A DNA stretch of 64,000 nt from an uncultured Lachnospiraceae bacterium (GCA_902783375.1 CACZQN010000031.1:124001-188000); one strand, 5' to 3'; counted from the first letter of the stretch, positions 42,485-52,224 are shown. Numbers and translations: made by a program. Notes: generated from the sequence alone by a model not told the origin.

Positions 42485-43591
42485 ATGGTAGAGCGTACGG
42501 TCAGTTATAAGGAAGCCGGTGGAAGGCTTGACAAATACCTGGGCCGGTATCTGAAGGAAGCACCTGTCAGTTTTATCTACAAGATGCTTCGCAAGAAAAA
42601 TATTACGTTGAACGGAAAGAAGGCGGCAGGGACGGAGATTCTTGCGGATGGCGATGTCGTCCGGCTGTATCTCTCGGATGAGACCGTCGTGAAATTCGGC
42701 GGGATTCTGCCGGCAGGCGGGACGACGCCCGCGGAGCGGGAACTGACATCGGTGGATGAAACGGAGATTGCGACCGATGAGCAGACAAGAAGGAATCTGT
42801 ACCACCAGGCACTTGAACTTTCCTGGCCGTTCCCGGATCCGGAAGTGATCTTTGAGGATCAGGATATCCTGATCCTGGCGAAGCCCGTCGGGGTTCTCTC
42901 ACAGGGGGCATACGGCGAAGAGCCGTCCATCAATGACTGGATTCTGCGCTATCTGATCCGGAACGGAAGCATCACGGAGGAGGATCTGCTTTCCTTCCGG
43001 CCAGCCGTCGCAAACCGGCTTGACCGGAACACGAGCGGCCTGATCCTTGCCGGGAAGACACTTTCCGGCCTGCAGCAGCTCTCGAAAGAGCTGAAGGACC
43101 GCACGATGCAGAAATATTACCTGACGATCGTGTCGGGGAGCCTCAGAGAGCCTGCGGAACTGAAGGGCTATCTGACCAAGGCGAAGAATCACAACATCGT
43201 CCAGATCCATGAAAAACCGGTTCCGGACGGCGATGCGATCCGCACGGCCTATCTGCCGGTTGCGGGAAGTGAGAACCTGACGCTGCTGAAAGTGCATCTG
43301 ATCACCGGGAAAAGCCACCAGATCCGTGCACATCTTGCAAGTATTCAGCATCCGATCCTCGGCGACGGGAAATACGGCGACCGGAAGGTGAATGAGATTT
43401 ACAGGAAGCTTGGGATCCATGCGCAGATGCTGCATTCCTACGAGATGGTCTTTCCGGACGGCAGGATCTGCTTTGCACCGGTTCCCGGAAGTTTCCGCAG
43501 GGTTCTTGAGAATCAGGAACTGACGATATACAATGAGGAGGAGATGCATGCCATCCTGGAATTCAAGGGGATTGCGCGGTTCAGCACTTGA
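42485..43591 (+). CDS. RluC-like pseudouridine synthase
   Basis: The 368-residue protein has an S4-like N-terminal part (R-L-D-K-Y-L-G-R-Y-L-K, about residues 12-60), an inserted spacer, and an RluA-family catalytic domain. The catalytic motif is A-N-R-L-D-R-N-T-S-G-L, and G-K-S-H-Q-I-R-A-H and H-P-I-L-G-D-G-K-Y-G-D lie near the end. It is a paralogue of the rluD gene at 23795. The last 44 bases overlap recU. Confidence 0.92.
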   Translation: MVERTVSYKEAGGRLDKYLGRYLKEAPVSFIYKMLRKKNITLNGKKAAGTEILADGDVVRLYLSDETVVKFGGILPAGGTTPAERELTSVDETEIATDEQTRRNLYHQALELSWPFPDPEVIFEDQDILILAKPVGVLSQGAYGEEPSINDWILRYLIRNGSITEEDLLSFRPAVANRLDRNTSGLILAGKTLSGLQQLSKELKDRTMQKYYLTIVSGSLREPAELKGYLTKAKNHNIVQIHEKPVPDGDAIRTAYLPVAGSENLTLLKVHLITGKSHQIRAHLASIQHPILGDGKYGDRKVNEIYRKLGIHAQMLHSYEMVFPDGRICFAPVPGSFRRVLENQELTIYNEEEMHAILEFKGIARFST

Positions 43592-44102
43592 GACACTGAT
43601 CAACATGACGAATGAACGGTACAGGGACCTTCATCTGGCGCTGATCCAGAAGATCCCGACGCCGATCACGCCGATCAACATCGACAAAGAGACCAGACAT
43701 ATCACCCTGGCGTATTTTGATCAGAAAAGTACCGTCGACTACATCGGTGCCGTCCAGGGAATCCCGGTCTGCTTTGATGCAAAAGAGTGTGCGGTGGATA
43801 CCTTTCCGCTGCAGAACGTCCACGATCACCAGATTGCGTTCATGCGGGAATTCGAGCGGCAGGGCGGAATCGCATTCTTCCTGATTGCATTTACTGCAAA
43901 AGAATATTATTATTACTGTCCGTTCCGGGAGATGGAGAAGTTCTATCACCGTGCGGAAGAAGGCGGACGCAAGAGCGTGCGGTTCGAGGAATTTACGGAA
44001 GGATATGCGCTGGGACAGAAGCAGTCGGTCCCGATCCACTATCTGGAGGGGATCTCCCGGGATCTGGATTTTCGGGAGACAGAACAGGGGAGTGCGGAAT
44101 GA
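43548..44102 (+). CDS. recU: Holliday junction resolvase RecU
   Basis: The 184-residue protein matches RecU over its length: N-S-R-G...L-E-T-L-I-N-M-T-N-E-R-Y at the start, K-I-P-T-P-I, S-T-V-D-Y-I-G, F-D-A-K-E and N-V-H-D-H-Q...G-G-I-A-F-F-L-I. The Asp, Asp/Glu, Lys and Gln positions of its nuclease site are kept. RecU cleaves four-way DNA junctions in Firmicutes. The N-terminal arm is shorter than in Bacillus. The ATG at 43548 lies just after GAGGAGGAG and inside rluC; its stop overlaps hisZ by ATGA. It is usually next to a penicillin-binding protein gene, so this location is unusual. Confidence 0.88.
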   Translation: MPSWNSRGLRGSALETLINMTNERYRDLHLALIQKIPTPITPINIDKETRHITLAYFDQKSTVDYIGAVQGIPVCFDAKECAVDTFPLQNVHDHQIAFMREFERQGGIAFFLIAFTAKEYYYYCPFREMEKFYHRAEEGGRKSVRFEEFTEGYALGQKQSVPIHYLEGISRDLDFRETEQGSAE

Positions 44103-45256
44103 GTATAGAAGAGCAGCTCCTGCATACGCCTGAGGGCATGCGGGATATTTACGATGAAGAATGTGCCAACCGGAAGACGGTCTCCGAGAAAATCCTTGCG
44201 GCCATGCATCAGAATGGCTATGTAGATGTGATCACGCCGGGGATCGAGTTTTTTGATGTTTTTCGAAAGGAGCGCGGGACCGTGCCGGGCAATGAGATGT
44301 TCCGCTTTTTTGACCGGGATGGAAATACGCTGGTGCTGCGGCCGGATATCACGCCGTCCATCGCACGGATGGTCGGGAAATACTACGGCGACCATGCGGG
44401 TGTTCTGCGGCTCTGCTATGAAGAGAACACCTATGTCAATTATAACGGGTATCAGGGAAAGCTGAAGGAGACGACCCAGATCGGCATCGAGCAGATCGGA
44501 GAAGACTCCATCTATGCGGATGCGGAAGTGGTCGTCACGGCCATCCAGGCCATGCTGGCGGCGGGACTTACTGAATTCCAGATCGAGATCGGGAGTGCGG
44601 CCTTCTATCGGGAACTGATGGAACTGACGTCGCTGGATGATGCGGAGATCGCAGAACTGCGGAACCTGATCGAAGAAAAATACAGCTTCGGCGTGGAAAC
44701 CTTTCTGCTGGAACACCGGGAGCAGGTACCGGAGGCCGTCTCCGGGGTCATTGCAGCGCTTCCGGAGTGCTTCGGCACCATGAAGCAGCTGATGCAGATG
44801 CCGGTCTATCAGACGATCACAGAAGATGTGGTCTTTGAAAAGGTTGCGGATGCGTTCCGAAGACTGCAGAAGCTGCGGGAAGTGCTGGCCCTGTATGACT
44901 ATCAGGATTATCTGACCTTTGATCTCGGCATGCCCGGGAAGCTCGGATACTACACGGGGATCATCCTCCGCGGCTATACCTACGGAACCGGTGAAGCGAT
45001 CCTCTCCGGGGGACGCTACGACCATCTGATGGGACAGTTCGGAAAGGACGCGCCGGCGGTCGGCCTCGCGGTAAATCTCGATATCCTGATGAGTGCCCTG
45101 ATGCGGCAGAAAAAAGAAATCCGGACGCGGGAGATGCCGGAGGTGATCGAGACGTCCGCTGCGGGACTGAAAGAAGCAGTCAGACAGCAGCTTGCCCTGC
45201 AGCAGAGCGGGAAGGCCTGCGTCATCCATGTGATTGATCCGGAGGTGGCATCATGA
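44099..45256 (+). CDS. hisZ: ATP phosphoribosyltransferase regulatory subunit HisZ
   Basis: HisZ is a histidyl-tRNA-synthetase-like protein with no charging activity that is needed by the short form of HisG in the first step of histidine synthesis. The 385-residue protein has class II synthetase-like motifs, including [11 protein letters not shown] and L-S-G-G-R-Y-D-H-L, but lacks the C-terminal anticodon domain of HisS. It overlaps recU and hisG by four bases each. Confidence 0.93.
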   Translation: MSIEEQLLHTPEGMRDIYDEECANRKTVSEKILAAMHQNGYVDVITPGIEFFDVFRKERGTVPGNEMFRFFDRDGNTLVLRPDITPSIARMVGKYYGDHAGVLRLCYEENTYVNYNGYQGKLKETTQIGIEQIGEDSIYADAEVVVTAIQAMLAAGLTEFQIEIGSAAFYRELMELTSLDDAEIAELRNLIEEKYSFGVETFLLEHREQVPEAVSGVIAALPECFGTMKQLMQMPVYQTITEDVVFEKVADAFRRLQKLREVLALYDYQDYLTFDLGMPGKLGYYTGIILRGYTYGTGEAILSGGRYDHLMGQFGKDAPAVGLAVNLDILMSALMRQKKEIRTREMPEVIETSAAGLKEAVRQQLALQQSGKACVIHVIDPEVAS

Positions 45257-45894
45257 GATATCTGACCATTGCACTGGCCAAGGGACGCCTTGCCAACAAG
45301 ACCATGGATCTGCTGCAGGAGATCGGGATCACCTGCGAAGAAATGATGGATCCGACCTCCCGGAAACTGATTTTTACAAATGAAGATCTGAAGATGCGGT
45401 TCTTTCTGGCGAAAGCAACGGATGTGCCGACCTATGTGGAGTACGGGGCGGCGGATATCGGCGTCGTCGGAAAGGATACGATTGCGGAAGAAGGCAGGCG
45501 CCTCTATGAGGTCCTGGATCTTGGCTTCGGCCGCTGCAATATGTGTATCGCAGGACCACCGGAAGCGGCAGATCTGCTGAAGAAAGGCGAGATGATCCGG
45601 GTCGCGACCAAATATCCGAACATCGCGAAAGATTATTTCTTCAACCGGAAGAATCAGACGGTGGATATCATCAAGCTGAACGGTTCGATTGAGCTGGCGC
45701 CGATCGTCGGGCTCTCGGAAGTCATCTGTGATATCGTGGAGACAGGGACGACGCTGAAGGAGAACGGCCTGGTGGTGCTGGAGCAGGTGATGCCGCTCTC
45801 GGCACGGATGGTTGTGAACCAGATCAGCATGAAGATGGAAAAAGAACGGGTCGGGGAGCTGATCAGCGGCCTGTCGAGGAGGGTGAGAACATGA
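45253..45894 (+). CDS. hisG: ATP phosphoribosyltransferase HisG (short form)
   Basis: HisG condenses ATP with PRPP to start histidine synthesis. The 213-residue protein is the short form without the regulatory domain, consistent with hisZ next to it. The family pattern L-A-K-G-R-L is seen at the start and [11 protein letters not shown] near residue 160, in the PRPP-binding region. The ATG overlaps the hisZ stop, and its own stop overlaps hisD. Confidence 0.97.
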   Translation: MRYLTIALAKGRLANKTMDLLQEIGITCEEMMDPTSRKLIFTNEDLKMRFFLAKATDVPTYVEYGAADIGVVGKDTIAEEGRRLYEVLDLGFGRCNMCIAGPPEAADLLKKGEMIRVATKYPNIAKDYFFNRKNQTVDIIKLNGSIELAPIVGLSEVICDIVETGTTLKENGLVVLEQVMPLSARMVVNQISMKMEKERVGELISGLSRRVRT

Positions 45895-47186
45895 AAATAC
45901 GAAAGCTGACAGAAGAGACGCGGCAGAACATCCTGACGGATCTTCTGAAGAGAAGCCCGAACCAGTATCCGGAATATGAAGCACGGGTGGCTGCCATCCT
46001 GCAGAATATCCGCGAGAACGGGGATGCGGCGGTTTTTGAATATACAAAGCAGTTTGACGGTTTTTCATTAAGTGCGGAAAATATCCGCGTGACGGATGCA
46101 GAGATTGAAGAAGCCTATCAGAAGATCGATGCCCGCCTGGTGGAGGTGATCCGAAAGGCAATTGCGAATATCCGCAGCTTCCATGAGAAGCAGGTGCGGA
46201 ATACCTTTATCGATACGAAGCCGGACGGTTCGATCCTCGGTCAGCGGATCATCCCGCTGCAGACGGTCGGCGTCTATGTGCCGGGCGGCAAGGCGGCCTA
46301 TCCGTCCTCTGTTCTGATGAACGTGGTTCCCGCGAAGGTGGCGGGTGTCGACCGGATCGTCATGGTGACGCCGCCGGGAAAGGACGGCATCATCTATGAG
46401 GGGACGCTGGTCGCTGCAAAAGAGGCCGGTGTGGACGAGATCTACAAGGTCGGCGGCGCGCAGGCCATCGCAGCGCTTGCCTTCGGAACGGCTTCCATCC
46501 CGAAGGTCGACAAGATCGTCGGCCCCGGGAATATCTATGTAGCGCTCGCGAAGAAAGCGGTATACGGCCATGTCTCGATTGACTCCATCGCAGGACCTTC
46601 GGAGATCACGGTCCTTGCAGATGAGACGGCAAATGCAAAGTTTGTCGCCGCGGATCTGCTTTCCCAGGCGGAGCATGATGAACTGGCTTCCGCAATTCTT
46701 GTGACGACCAGTGCGGAACTGGCCGAAGAAGTCTCAGACTGGGTAGACCGCTTCCTTGAGAAACTAAGCAGAAGAGCGATCATTGAGAAATCCCTTGATC
46801 AATATGGCTATATCCTGGTGGCAGACCGGATGGAGGATGCGATCGATACCATCAACCAGATTGCGTCCGAGCACCTCGAGATTCTGACGAAGAATCCGTT
46901 CGAGACAATGCCGAAGATCCGGAACGCCGGGGCGATGTTCCTCGGGCACTACAGCTCGGAACCGCTCGGCGACTACATGGCAGGTCCGAACCATGTGCTG
47001 CCGACGAACGGAACGGCGAAGTTCTTCTCCCCGCTCGGCGTGGACGATTTCATCAAGAAATCCAGCATCATTGCCTATTCGGAAGAAGCACTTCGTGCGA
47101 TTCATGAAGACATCGAGTTTTTTGCAAAGGCAGAAGGACTGACGGCGCATGCAAACAGCATTGCCGTCCGCTTTGAAGAAGAATAA
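45891..47186 (+). CDS. hisD: Histidinol dehydrogenase HisD
   Basis: HisD oxidises histidinol to histidine in two NAD-dependent steps. The 431-residue protein has the signature segments [22 protein letters not shown], the zinc-site S-Q-A-E-H-D and the C-terminal [12 protein letters not shown]. The start overlaps hisG by four bases, and hisB follows 12 bases after the stop. Confidence 0.97.
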   Translation: MKIRKLTEETRQNILTDLLKRSPNQYPEYEARVAAILQNIRENGDAAVFEYTKQFDGFSLSAENIRVTDAEIEEAYQKIDARLVEVIRKAIANIRSFHEKQVRNTFIDTKPDGSILGQRIIPLQTVGVYVPGGKAAYPSSVLMNVVPAKVAGVDRIVMVTPPGKDGIIYEGTLVAAKEAGVDEIYKVGGAQAIAALAFGTASIPKVDKIVGPGNIYVALAKKAVYGHVSIDSIAGPSEITVLADETANAKFVAADLLSQAEHDELASAILVTTSAELAEEVSDWVDRFLEKLSRRAIIEKSLDQYGYILVADRMEDAIDTINQIASEHLEILTKNPFETMPKIRNAGAMFLGHYSSEPLGDYMAGPNHVLPTNGTAKFFSPLGVDDFIKKSSIIAYSEEALRAIHEDIEFFAKAEGLTAHANSIAVRFEEE

Positions 47187-47198
47187 GGGGTAGAAGCG

Positions 47199-47795
47199 AT
47201 GGGAGAAGACAGAATTGCAGCGATCAGCAGGAAGACGCTGGAGACGGATATCACGCTGGAACTGAATCTGGACGGGACCGGTAAGGCGGAGATCGACACC
47301 GGGATCGGATTTCTCGATCACATGCTCAACAGTTTCTGCAAACATGGCTTTTTCGACCTGAAACTGGTCTGCAGGGGTGACCTTGCCGTCGACGGTCATC
47401 ACACGACGGAAGACATCGGCATCGTTCTCGGGAACGCCATCCGGGAAGCTGTCGGTGACAAGAAGGGGATTCACCGCTATGGATCGGAGATCCTGCCGAT
47501 GGATGACGCGCTGGTGCTCTGTGCACTGGATCTCTGCGGCAGACCGTACCTCCGGTATGATCTGGAACTTCCGATGGAACGGGTCGGGGAGCTTGATACG
47601 GAGCTGGTGCGTGAATTCTTCTATGCCATCTCTTACAGCGCCGCGATGAATCTGCATCTGAAACAGTTTGACGGGGAGAATACCCATCACCTGATCGAGG
47701 CGGCATTCAAGGCATTTGCCAGAGCACTGCGGAAGGCAGTGGATCCGGATCCGCATGTGACCGGTGTGCTGTCGGCAAAGGGAACACTGGAATAA
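47199..47795 (+). CDS. hisB: Imidazoleglycerol-phosphate dehydratase HisB
   Basis: The 198-residue protein is the monofunctional IGP dehydratase, with the metal-binding motifs F-L-D-H-M, H-H-T-T-E-D and the second set N-T-H-H-L-I-E-A-A-F-K-A. The N-terminal phosphatase half found in enterobacterial HisB is absent. It is followed after 45 bases by hisIE. Confidence 0.97.
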   Translation: MGEDRIAAISRKTLETDITLELNLDGTGKAEIDTGIGFLDHMLNSFCKHGFFDLKLVCRGDLAVDGHHTTEDIGIVLGNAIREAVGDKKGIHRYGSEILPMDDALVLCALDLCGRPYLRYDLELPMERVGELDTELVREFFYAISYSAAMNLHLKQFDGENTHHLIEAAFKAFARALRKAVDPDPHVTGVLSAKGTLE

Positions 47796-47840
47796 AGCGC
47801 CTGCAGCAGACAGGCTGCACAGGCCAAAGGAGAGATGGTT

Positions 47841-49106
47841 ATGGGAAAAGTGATATACGCGGACATCAACGCGATCAATGAGCCGGTAAAGCGGCTTGAG
47901 GCGCAGATCCAGAGCTACCTGGATCACGGCGCGGACGGCTGCTATATCTATGACCGCTCGGAAAATGCGGATGTACGGGAACAGTTCTTCGGAAAGATCC
48001 GCTCGATCCGGGAGACCGTGGATTTCAGGATGCGCCTTCTGATCGCAGCGGCGCGGTTTGAGGATGTGAAGAAGGCCTACTATACCGGGGCCGAGGTGGT
48101 CTATCTTCCTTTTAAGACAGATGATGCCGTGATCCGGGAATCGATAGAACGCTTCGGTGCCGACCATATCGGGCTGGAGCTCGATATTTCCAAGAATGAG
48201 TGTGACAAGGAGGCGACCGAACGGCTGCATGCCCTCGGCATCCGCCGTGTCATGCTGAAGCATGTGGAGGATTCGGAGGCGTTCTTCGCCAGAATCGCCC
48301 GGTCCGAATTTGATATCATGATCCGGGATTCACTGCGCCGCCACGGGCTTTCTGATCTGATCAGCAGATCCGGCGTGGCCGGGATCGCGACGGATTTCTA
48401 TGCAGGGAAGGATATCTGCCGGATCAAGAACATGCTGATCGAGGAAGGCATTGAGATGGAGATGCGCGTTTCCGCCGTTCCGTTCTCTGCATTTAAGAAA
48501 AATGAGAGCGGTCTGGTGCCGGTTGTTGTACAGGAAGTGGAGACCGGTGAAGTTTTAATGCTTGCATATATGAACGAAGAGTCTTATAATAGGACCATTT
48601 CGACGGGAAAGATGACCTACTACAGCAGATCCAGGCAGGAACTCTGGGTGAAAGGGGAGACATCCGGTCACTATCAGTATGTCAAGAGCCTTGCGATCGA
48701 CTGCGACCAGGACACCATTCTCGCGAAGGTGCACCAGATCGGTGCGGCCTGCCATACCGGAAACCACAGTTGCTTCTTCACGCCGCTGATTCCGGATGAG
48801 GGTGCCGCAGCGGCTTCTGAGAACGGATCGCTCGATATCCTCGAGGAGGTCTACCGGACGATCGCCGACCGGAAACTGAACCCGAAGGAGGGATCCTACA
48901 CCAACTATCTGTTTGATAAGGGAATCGATAAGATCCTGAAGAAATGCGGAGAAGAGTCCGCGGAGATCATCATTGCCGCCAAGAATCCGGACCGGATGGA
49001 GCTGCGCTATGAGATCGCGGATTATCTCTATCATCTGATGGTGCTGATGGTGGATTCCGGCCTTTCCTGGGCCGATGTCATGAAGGAACTCGCAGACCGC
49101 CACTGA
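47841..49106 (+). CDS. hisIE: HisIE with N-terminal HisA/HisF-like barrel domain
   Basis: Residues about 220-325 form the phosphoribosyl-AMP cyclohydrolase (HisI), with [13 protein letters not shown] and C-H-T-G-N-H-S-C-F. Residues about 328-421 form the phosphoribosyl-ATP pyrophosphatase (HisE), with [11 protein letters not shown]. Residues 1 to about 215 resemble a shortened HisA/HisF barrel (Y-A-D-I near the start, [25 protein letters not shown]), but the G-G-I-R-type phosphate motif is lost. Hence the N-terminal domain may be a structural relic. The ATG at 47841 is eight bases from AAAGGAG; an ATG at 47835 is too close to it. Confidence 0.9.
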   Translation: MGKVIYADINAINEPVKRLEAQIQSYLDHGADGCYIYDRSENADVREQFFGKIRSIRETVDFRMRLLIAAARFEDVKKAYYTGAEVVYLPFKTDDAVIRESIERFGADHIGLELDISKNECDKEATERLHALGIRRVMLKHVEDSEAFFARIARSEFDIMIRDSLRRHGLSDLISRSGVAGIATDFYAGKDICRIKNMLIEEGIEMEMRVSAVPFSAFKKNESGLVPVVVQEVETGEVLMLAYMNEESYNRTISTGKMTYYSRSRQELWVKGETSGHYQYVKSLAIDCDQDTILAKVHQIGAACHTGNHSCFFTPLIPDEGAAAASENGSLDILEEVYRTIADRKLNPKEGSYTNYLFDKGIDKILKKCGEESAEIIIAAKNPDRMELRYEIADYLYHLMVLMVDSGLSWADVMKELADRH

Positions 49107-49140
49107 AGAGGCGGCTGCCATTTCCACACGTTAATATTTT

Positions 49141-49161
49141 AGGCATACAAAGTGTATGCCT
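49141..49161 (+). other. Hairpin between hisIE and alaS
   Basis: AGGCATACA and TGTATGCCT form a perfect 9-bp stem with an AAG loop. A TTTT precedes it and TTTC follows, so it could be a weak bidirectional terminator for the histidine genes or a leader hairpin of alaS. The AGGAGG site of alaS starts four bases later. No T-box pattern is seen in this 74-base gap. Confidence 0.45.
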
Positions 49162-49180
49162 TTCAGGAGGTAAATGAAAC

Positions 49181-51862
49181 ATGCCAAAGCAGTCTTTTGG
49201 AGTCAATGAACTGAGACGGATGTTCCTCGACTATTTTGTGGAACAGAACGATCACCTTTCGATGAAAAGCTTCTCGCTGGTGCCGAAGAACGACAATTCG
49301 CTTCTTCTGATCAATGCCGGAATGGCACCGCTGAAGCCGTATTTCACCGGACAGGAAATTCCGCCAAAGAGAAGAGTAACGACCTGTCAGAAGTGTATTC
49401 GTACCGGCGATATCGATAACGTCGGGAAGACTGCAAGACATCTGACGTTCTTTGAGATGCTCGGAAACTTCTCCTTCGGGGATTATTTCAAGCACGAAGC
49501 CATTCACTGGTCCTGGGAATTCCTGACCGAGTATGTCGGCCTGGAACCGGATCGTCTCTATCCGTCCGTGTACGGTGAAGATGATGAGGCCTTCGAGATC
49601 TGGAACAAGGAGATCGGCATCCCTGCTAACCGGATCAGCCGCTTCTACCGCGATGAGAACGGGGAGTGCGACAACTTCTGGGAACACGGCGCAGGCCCGT
49701 GCGGTCCTTGCTCTGAGATCTACTATGACCGCGGACCGGAATACGGCGAAGCGATCACCAAGAGCGGCGAGGACGGGGATTTCCTGGTCGGCTATGACGG
49801 CGACCGCTACATGGAAGTCTGGAACAACGTCTTCACGCAGTTTGAAAATGACGGTCACGGCAATTACACCACGCTTTCCCAGAAGAATATCGATACCGGT
49901 ATGGGCCTGGAGCGTCTGGCTGTCGTCGTGCAGAACGTCAATTCCGTTTTCGATATTGATACAATGCGTGCCATCCGCGACCGGATCTGTGAGATCGCAG
50001 GCGTAGAATATGGTGTAGACCACAAGACGGATGTCGCAGTCCGCATCATCACCGACCATATGCGTTCCGTTACCTTCATGATCTCCGACGGAATCAAGCC
50101 GTCGAACGTCGGCCGCGGCTATGTGCTTCGCCGCCTGCTCCGCCGTGCGGCAAGACAGGGTAGACTGCTCGGCATCCCGGGTGCTTTCCTGACCGAGATC
50201 GCAAAGACCGTCATCGAGACCTCTGCAGACGGATATCCGGAACTGGCTGAGAAGCAGGACTACATTCTGACGATCATTTCCGTTGAGGAAGAGCGTTTCG
50301 GAAAGACCATCGACCAGGGTCTTGCAATCCTTGCCGAGATGGAAGATGCGATGAGCGCAGCCGGTGAACATGTTCTTTCCGGTGAAAATGCATTCAAATT
50401 ATATGATACCTACGGTTTCCCGCTTGACCTCACGAAGGATGTGCTGGAGGAGAAGGGATTCTCGATCGATGAAGAAGGCTTTGCTGCCTATATGAAAGAG
50501 CAGCAGGTCCGTGCAAAAGCGGCCCGGAAGACGACCAACTACATGGGTGCAGACGCGACCATCTATGATGAGATCGACGTCACCATCACCTCGAAGTTTG
50601 TCGGCTATGATCATCTGACCTGGGATTCGAAGATCTCTGTCCTGACGACAGAAGATGAGATCGTGGACGAGGTTGCCGAGGGCATGGACGGCGTGACCAT
50701 CATCGTGGATGAGACTCCGTTTTATGCTACCATGGGCGGCCAGGTTGCCGATACCGGTATCATCACCTGCGGCGAAGCAAAGTTTGCCGTGCGCGACACC
50801 ATCCAGCTGAAGGGCGGAAGAGTCGGCCACGTGGGTGAAGTCCTCTCTGGAAACTTCTCCGTCGGGGATGTTGTAACACTGTCTGTCGACGCTGGTAAGC
50901 GTGCAGAGACAGCCAACAACCACAGCGCAACCCACCTGCTGCAGGAAGCACTCCGCCAGGTACTCGGCACCCATGTCGAGCAGGCCGGTTCTCTCGTCAA
51001 CTGCGAGCGCCTGCGTTTTGACTTTACGCATTTCGCAGCGATGACCGACGAGGAGATCGCCAGAGTCGAAGCAATTGTAAATGAAAAGATCCGCGAACAG
51101 ATCCCGGTTGAGACGCTTGTCCTTTCCCTGGAAGAGGCACAGAAGACCGGTGCGAAGGCTCTGTTCGGTGAGAAATACGGTGATGTGGTCCGTGTGGTCT
51201 GCATGGGTGAGTTCAGCAAGGAATTCTGCGGCGGTACCCATGTGAAGAACACCGGTGATATCCGTCTCTTCAAGATTCTTTCCGAATCCGGTGTTGCTGC
51301 CGGCGTCAGAAGAATCGAAGCAGTGACCGATGCAGGTGTCATGGCTTATTATGCAGCAGTGGAGAAAGAACTGGCTGAGGCAGCGAAGGCAGCGAAGACC
51401 AATGCTGAGAATCTGCCGGCAAGAATCCAGGCACTGACCGAAGAGGTCCGCGCACTTTCCTCTGAGAATGAGAAGCTGAAGCAGAAGCTTGCTAACCAGT
51501 CCATGGGCGATGTCATGGATCAGGTTGTTGAAGTCAAGGGCGTCAAGGTCCTTGCGGCAAATGTTCCGGAAGCGGATATGAATGCACTCCGTACACTTGG
51601 CGATGACCTGAAGGTGAAGCTCGGTGAGGGTGTGATCTTCCTTGCATCTGCAAAGGACGGCAAGGTAAGCCTGCTCTGCATGGCGACAGACGGCGCAATG
51701 GCGAAGGGTGTCCATGCAGGCAACCTGGTCAAGAAGATTGCACCGATCGTCGGCGGTGGCGGCGGCGGAAGACCGAACATGGCTCAGGCCGGCGGCAAAA
51801 ACCCTGCAGCTGTCGATGAAGCACTCGCAGCAGTTGCCGGAGCAGTAGAAGAGCAGATCTGA
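49181..51862 (+). CDS. alaS: Alanyl-tRNA synthetase
   Basis: AlaRS charges tRNA-Ala and edits mischarged Ser and Gly. The 893-residue protein has the class II catalytic domain at its N-terminus (F-L-D-Y-F, G-M-A-P-L-K-P-Y-F), the editing domain with N-H-S-A-T-H-L-L-Q and C-G-G-T-H-V-K-N-T-G-D, and a C-terminal DHHA1 region ending in G-G-G-G-G-R-P-N-M-A-Q-A-G-G. Length is normal. Codon use is more biased than in the neighbouring his genes, as expected for an abundant protein. Confidence 0.97.
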   Translation: MPKQSFGVNELRRMFLDYFVEQNDHLSMKSFSLVPKNDNSLLLINAGMAPLKPYFTGQEIPPKRRVTTCQKCIRTGDIDNVGKTARHLTFFEMLGNFSFGDYFKHEAIHWSWEFLTEYVGLEPDRLYPSVYGEDDEAFEIWNKEIGIPANRISRFYRDENGECDNFWEHGAGPCGPCSEIYYDRGPEYGEAITKSGEDGDFLVGYDGDRYMEVWNNVFTQFENDGHGNYTTLSQKNIDTGMGLERLAVVVQNVNSVFDIDTMRAIRDRICEIAGVEYGVDHKTDVAVRIITDHMRSVTFMISDGIKPSNVGRGYVLRRLLRRAARQGRLLGIPGAFLTEIAKTVIETSADGYPELAEKQDYILTIISVEEERFGKTIDQGLAILAEMEDAMSAAGEHVLSGENAFKLYDTYGFPLDLTKDVLEEKGFSIDEEGFAAYMKEQQVRAKAARKTTNYMGADATIYDEIDVTITSKFVGYDHLTWDSKISVLTTEDEIVDEVAEGMDGVTIIVDETPFYATMGGQVADTGIITCGEAKFAVRDTIQLKGGRVGHVGEVLSGNFSVGDVVTLSVDAGKRAETANNHSATHLLQEALRQVLGTHVEQAGSLVNCERLRFDFTHFAAMTDEEIARVEAIVNEKIREQIPVETLVLSLEEAQKTGAKALFGEKYGDVVRVVCMGEFSKEFCGGTHVKNTGDIRLFKILSESGVAAGVRRIEAVTDAGVMAYYAAVEKELAEAAKAAKTNAENLPARIQALTEEVRALSSENEKLKQKLANQSMGDVMDQVVEVKGVKVLAANVPEADMNALRTLGDDLKVKLGEGVIFLASAKDGKVSLLCMATDGAMAKGVHAGNLVKKIAPIVGGGGGGRPNMAQAGGKNPAAVDEALAAVAGAVEEQI

Positions 51863-51919
51863 CCTTATTTTCTGTTCTGTAGAAACAATTCAATTTTTTA
51901 AAAAAATATGATTTTCCTA

Positions 51920-51948
51920 TTGACAAAGCAGATTTCCCGTGGTAGAAT
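51920..51948 (+). promoter_or_regulatory. Promoter of tRNA-Glu
   Basis: Consensus TTGACA (51920-51925) and TAGAAT (51943-51948) are separated by 17 bases and end 16 bases before the tRNA. Confidence 0.85.
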
Positions 51949-51959
51949 CTGCTTTGTCA
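51921..51959. promoter_or_regulatory. Perfect 14-bp inverted repeat overlapping the tRNA-Glu promoter
   Basis: TGACAAAGCAGATT (51921-51934) is exactly repeated in inverted form at 51946-51959, with an 11-base centre. The left arm takes in most of the -35 and the right arm overlaps the -10 and the start region. It has no T run after it on either strand, so it does not look like a terminator. It may be an operator or a structure at the promoter. Confidence 0.7.
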
Positions 51960-51964
51960 GTTGA

Positions 51965-52036
51965 GGCCAGTTGGTCAAGTGGTTAAGACGCCGCCCTCTC
52001 ACGGCGGAATCAGGAGTTCGACTCTCCTACTGGCTG
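51965..52036 (+). tRNA. tRNA-Glu (anticodon CTC)
   Basis: The acceptor stem pairs GGCCAGT with ACTGGCT (one G-T end pair), with discriminator G. The anticodon stem CCGCC/GGCGG encloses CTCTCAC, giving anticodon CTC for GAG codons. The T arm is AGGAG-TTCGACT-CTCCT. The 3' CCA is not encoded. Confidence 0.96.
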
Positions 52037-52039
52037 CAC

Positions 52040-52071
52040 AATCCCGGATCGTACGATCCGGGATTTTTTTT
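52040..52071 (+). terminator. Intrinsic terminator after tRNA-Glu
   Basis: AATCCCGGATCGT and ACGATCCGGGATT form a near-continuous palindrome (52040-52065) running into eight T residues. Confidence 0.95.
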
Positions 52072-52084
52072 GTAATTGTAGGAA

Positions 52085-52150
52085 AGCAGAAAACGTCCTT
52101 CCGCTGCATGTAAGCGAAGCGCACCAGCAGCGTGAAGGACGTTTTCTGCT
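52085..52150. repeat. Long stem-loop between tRNA-Glu and the hrcA promoter
   Basis: A 17-bp perfect stem (52085-52101 with 52134-52150) continues, past one bulged T, as a further 6-bp stem (52102-52107 with 52127-52132). The 19-base loop contains GCG-AAG-CGC. It has no T run and lies upstream of the hrcA promoter, so it is neither an obvious terminator nor part of the hrcA leader. The rest of the 51863-52275 gap is accounted for by the tRNA, two promoters, a terminator and CIRCE. Confidence 0.7.
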
Positions 52151-52184
52151 ATGTCATAATTTACAAAAACTTCACAAAAATCTG

Positions 52185-52213
52185 TTGACAAATCGTTCCG
52201 ACGGTGTTATCTT
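52185..52213 (+). promoter_or_regulatory. Promoter of the hrcA-grpE-dnaK-dnaJ operon
   Basis: TTGACA (52185-52190) and TATCTT (52208-52213) are 17 bases apart and immediately precede the CIRCE operator. Confidence 0.8.
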
Positions 52214-52224
52214 CTATGTAGATG

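Noticed and set aside
49107-49180. T-box leader for alaS
   Set aside because: The gap is only 74 bases and shows a single short hairpin, with no specifier stem, no T-box sequence and no terminator/antiterminator pair.
51921-51959. Terminator of alaS
   Set aside because: The perfect inverted repeat is not followed by a T run on either strand and contains the tRNA-Glu promoter.
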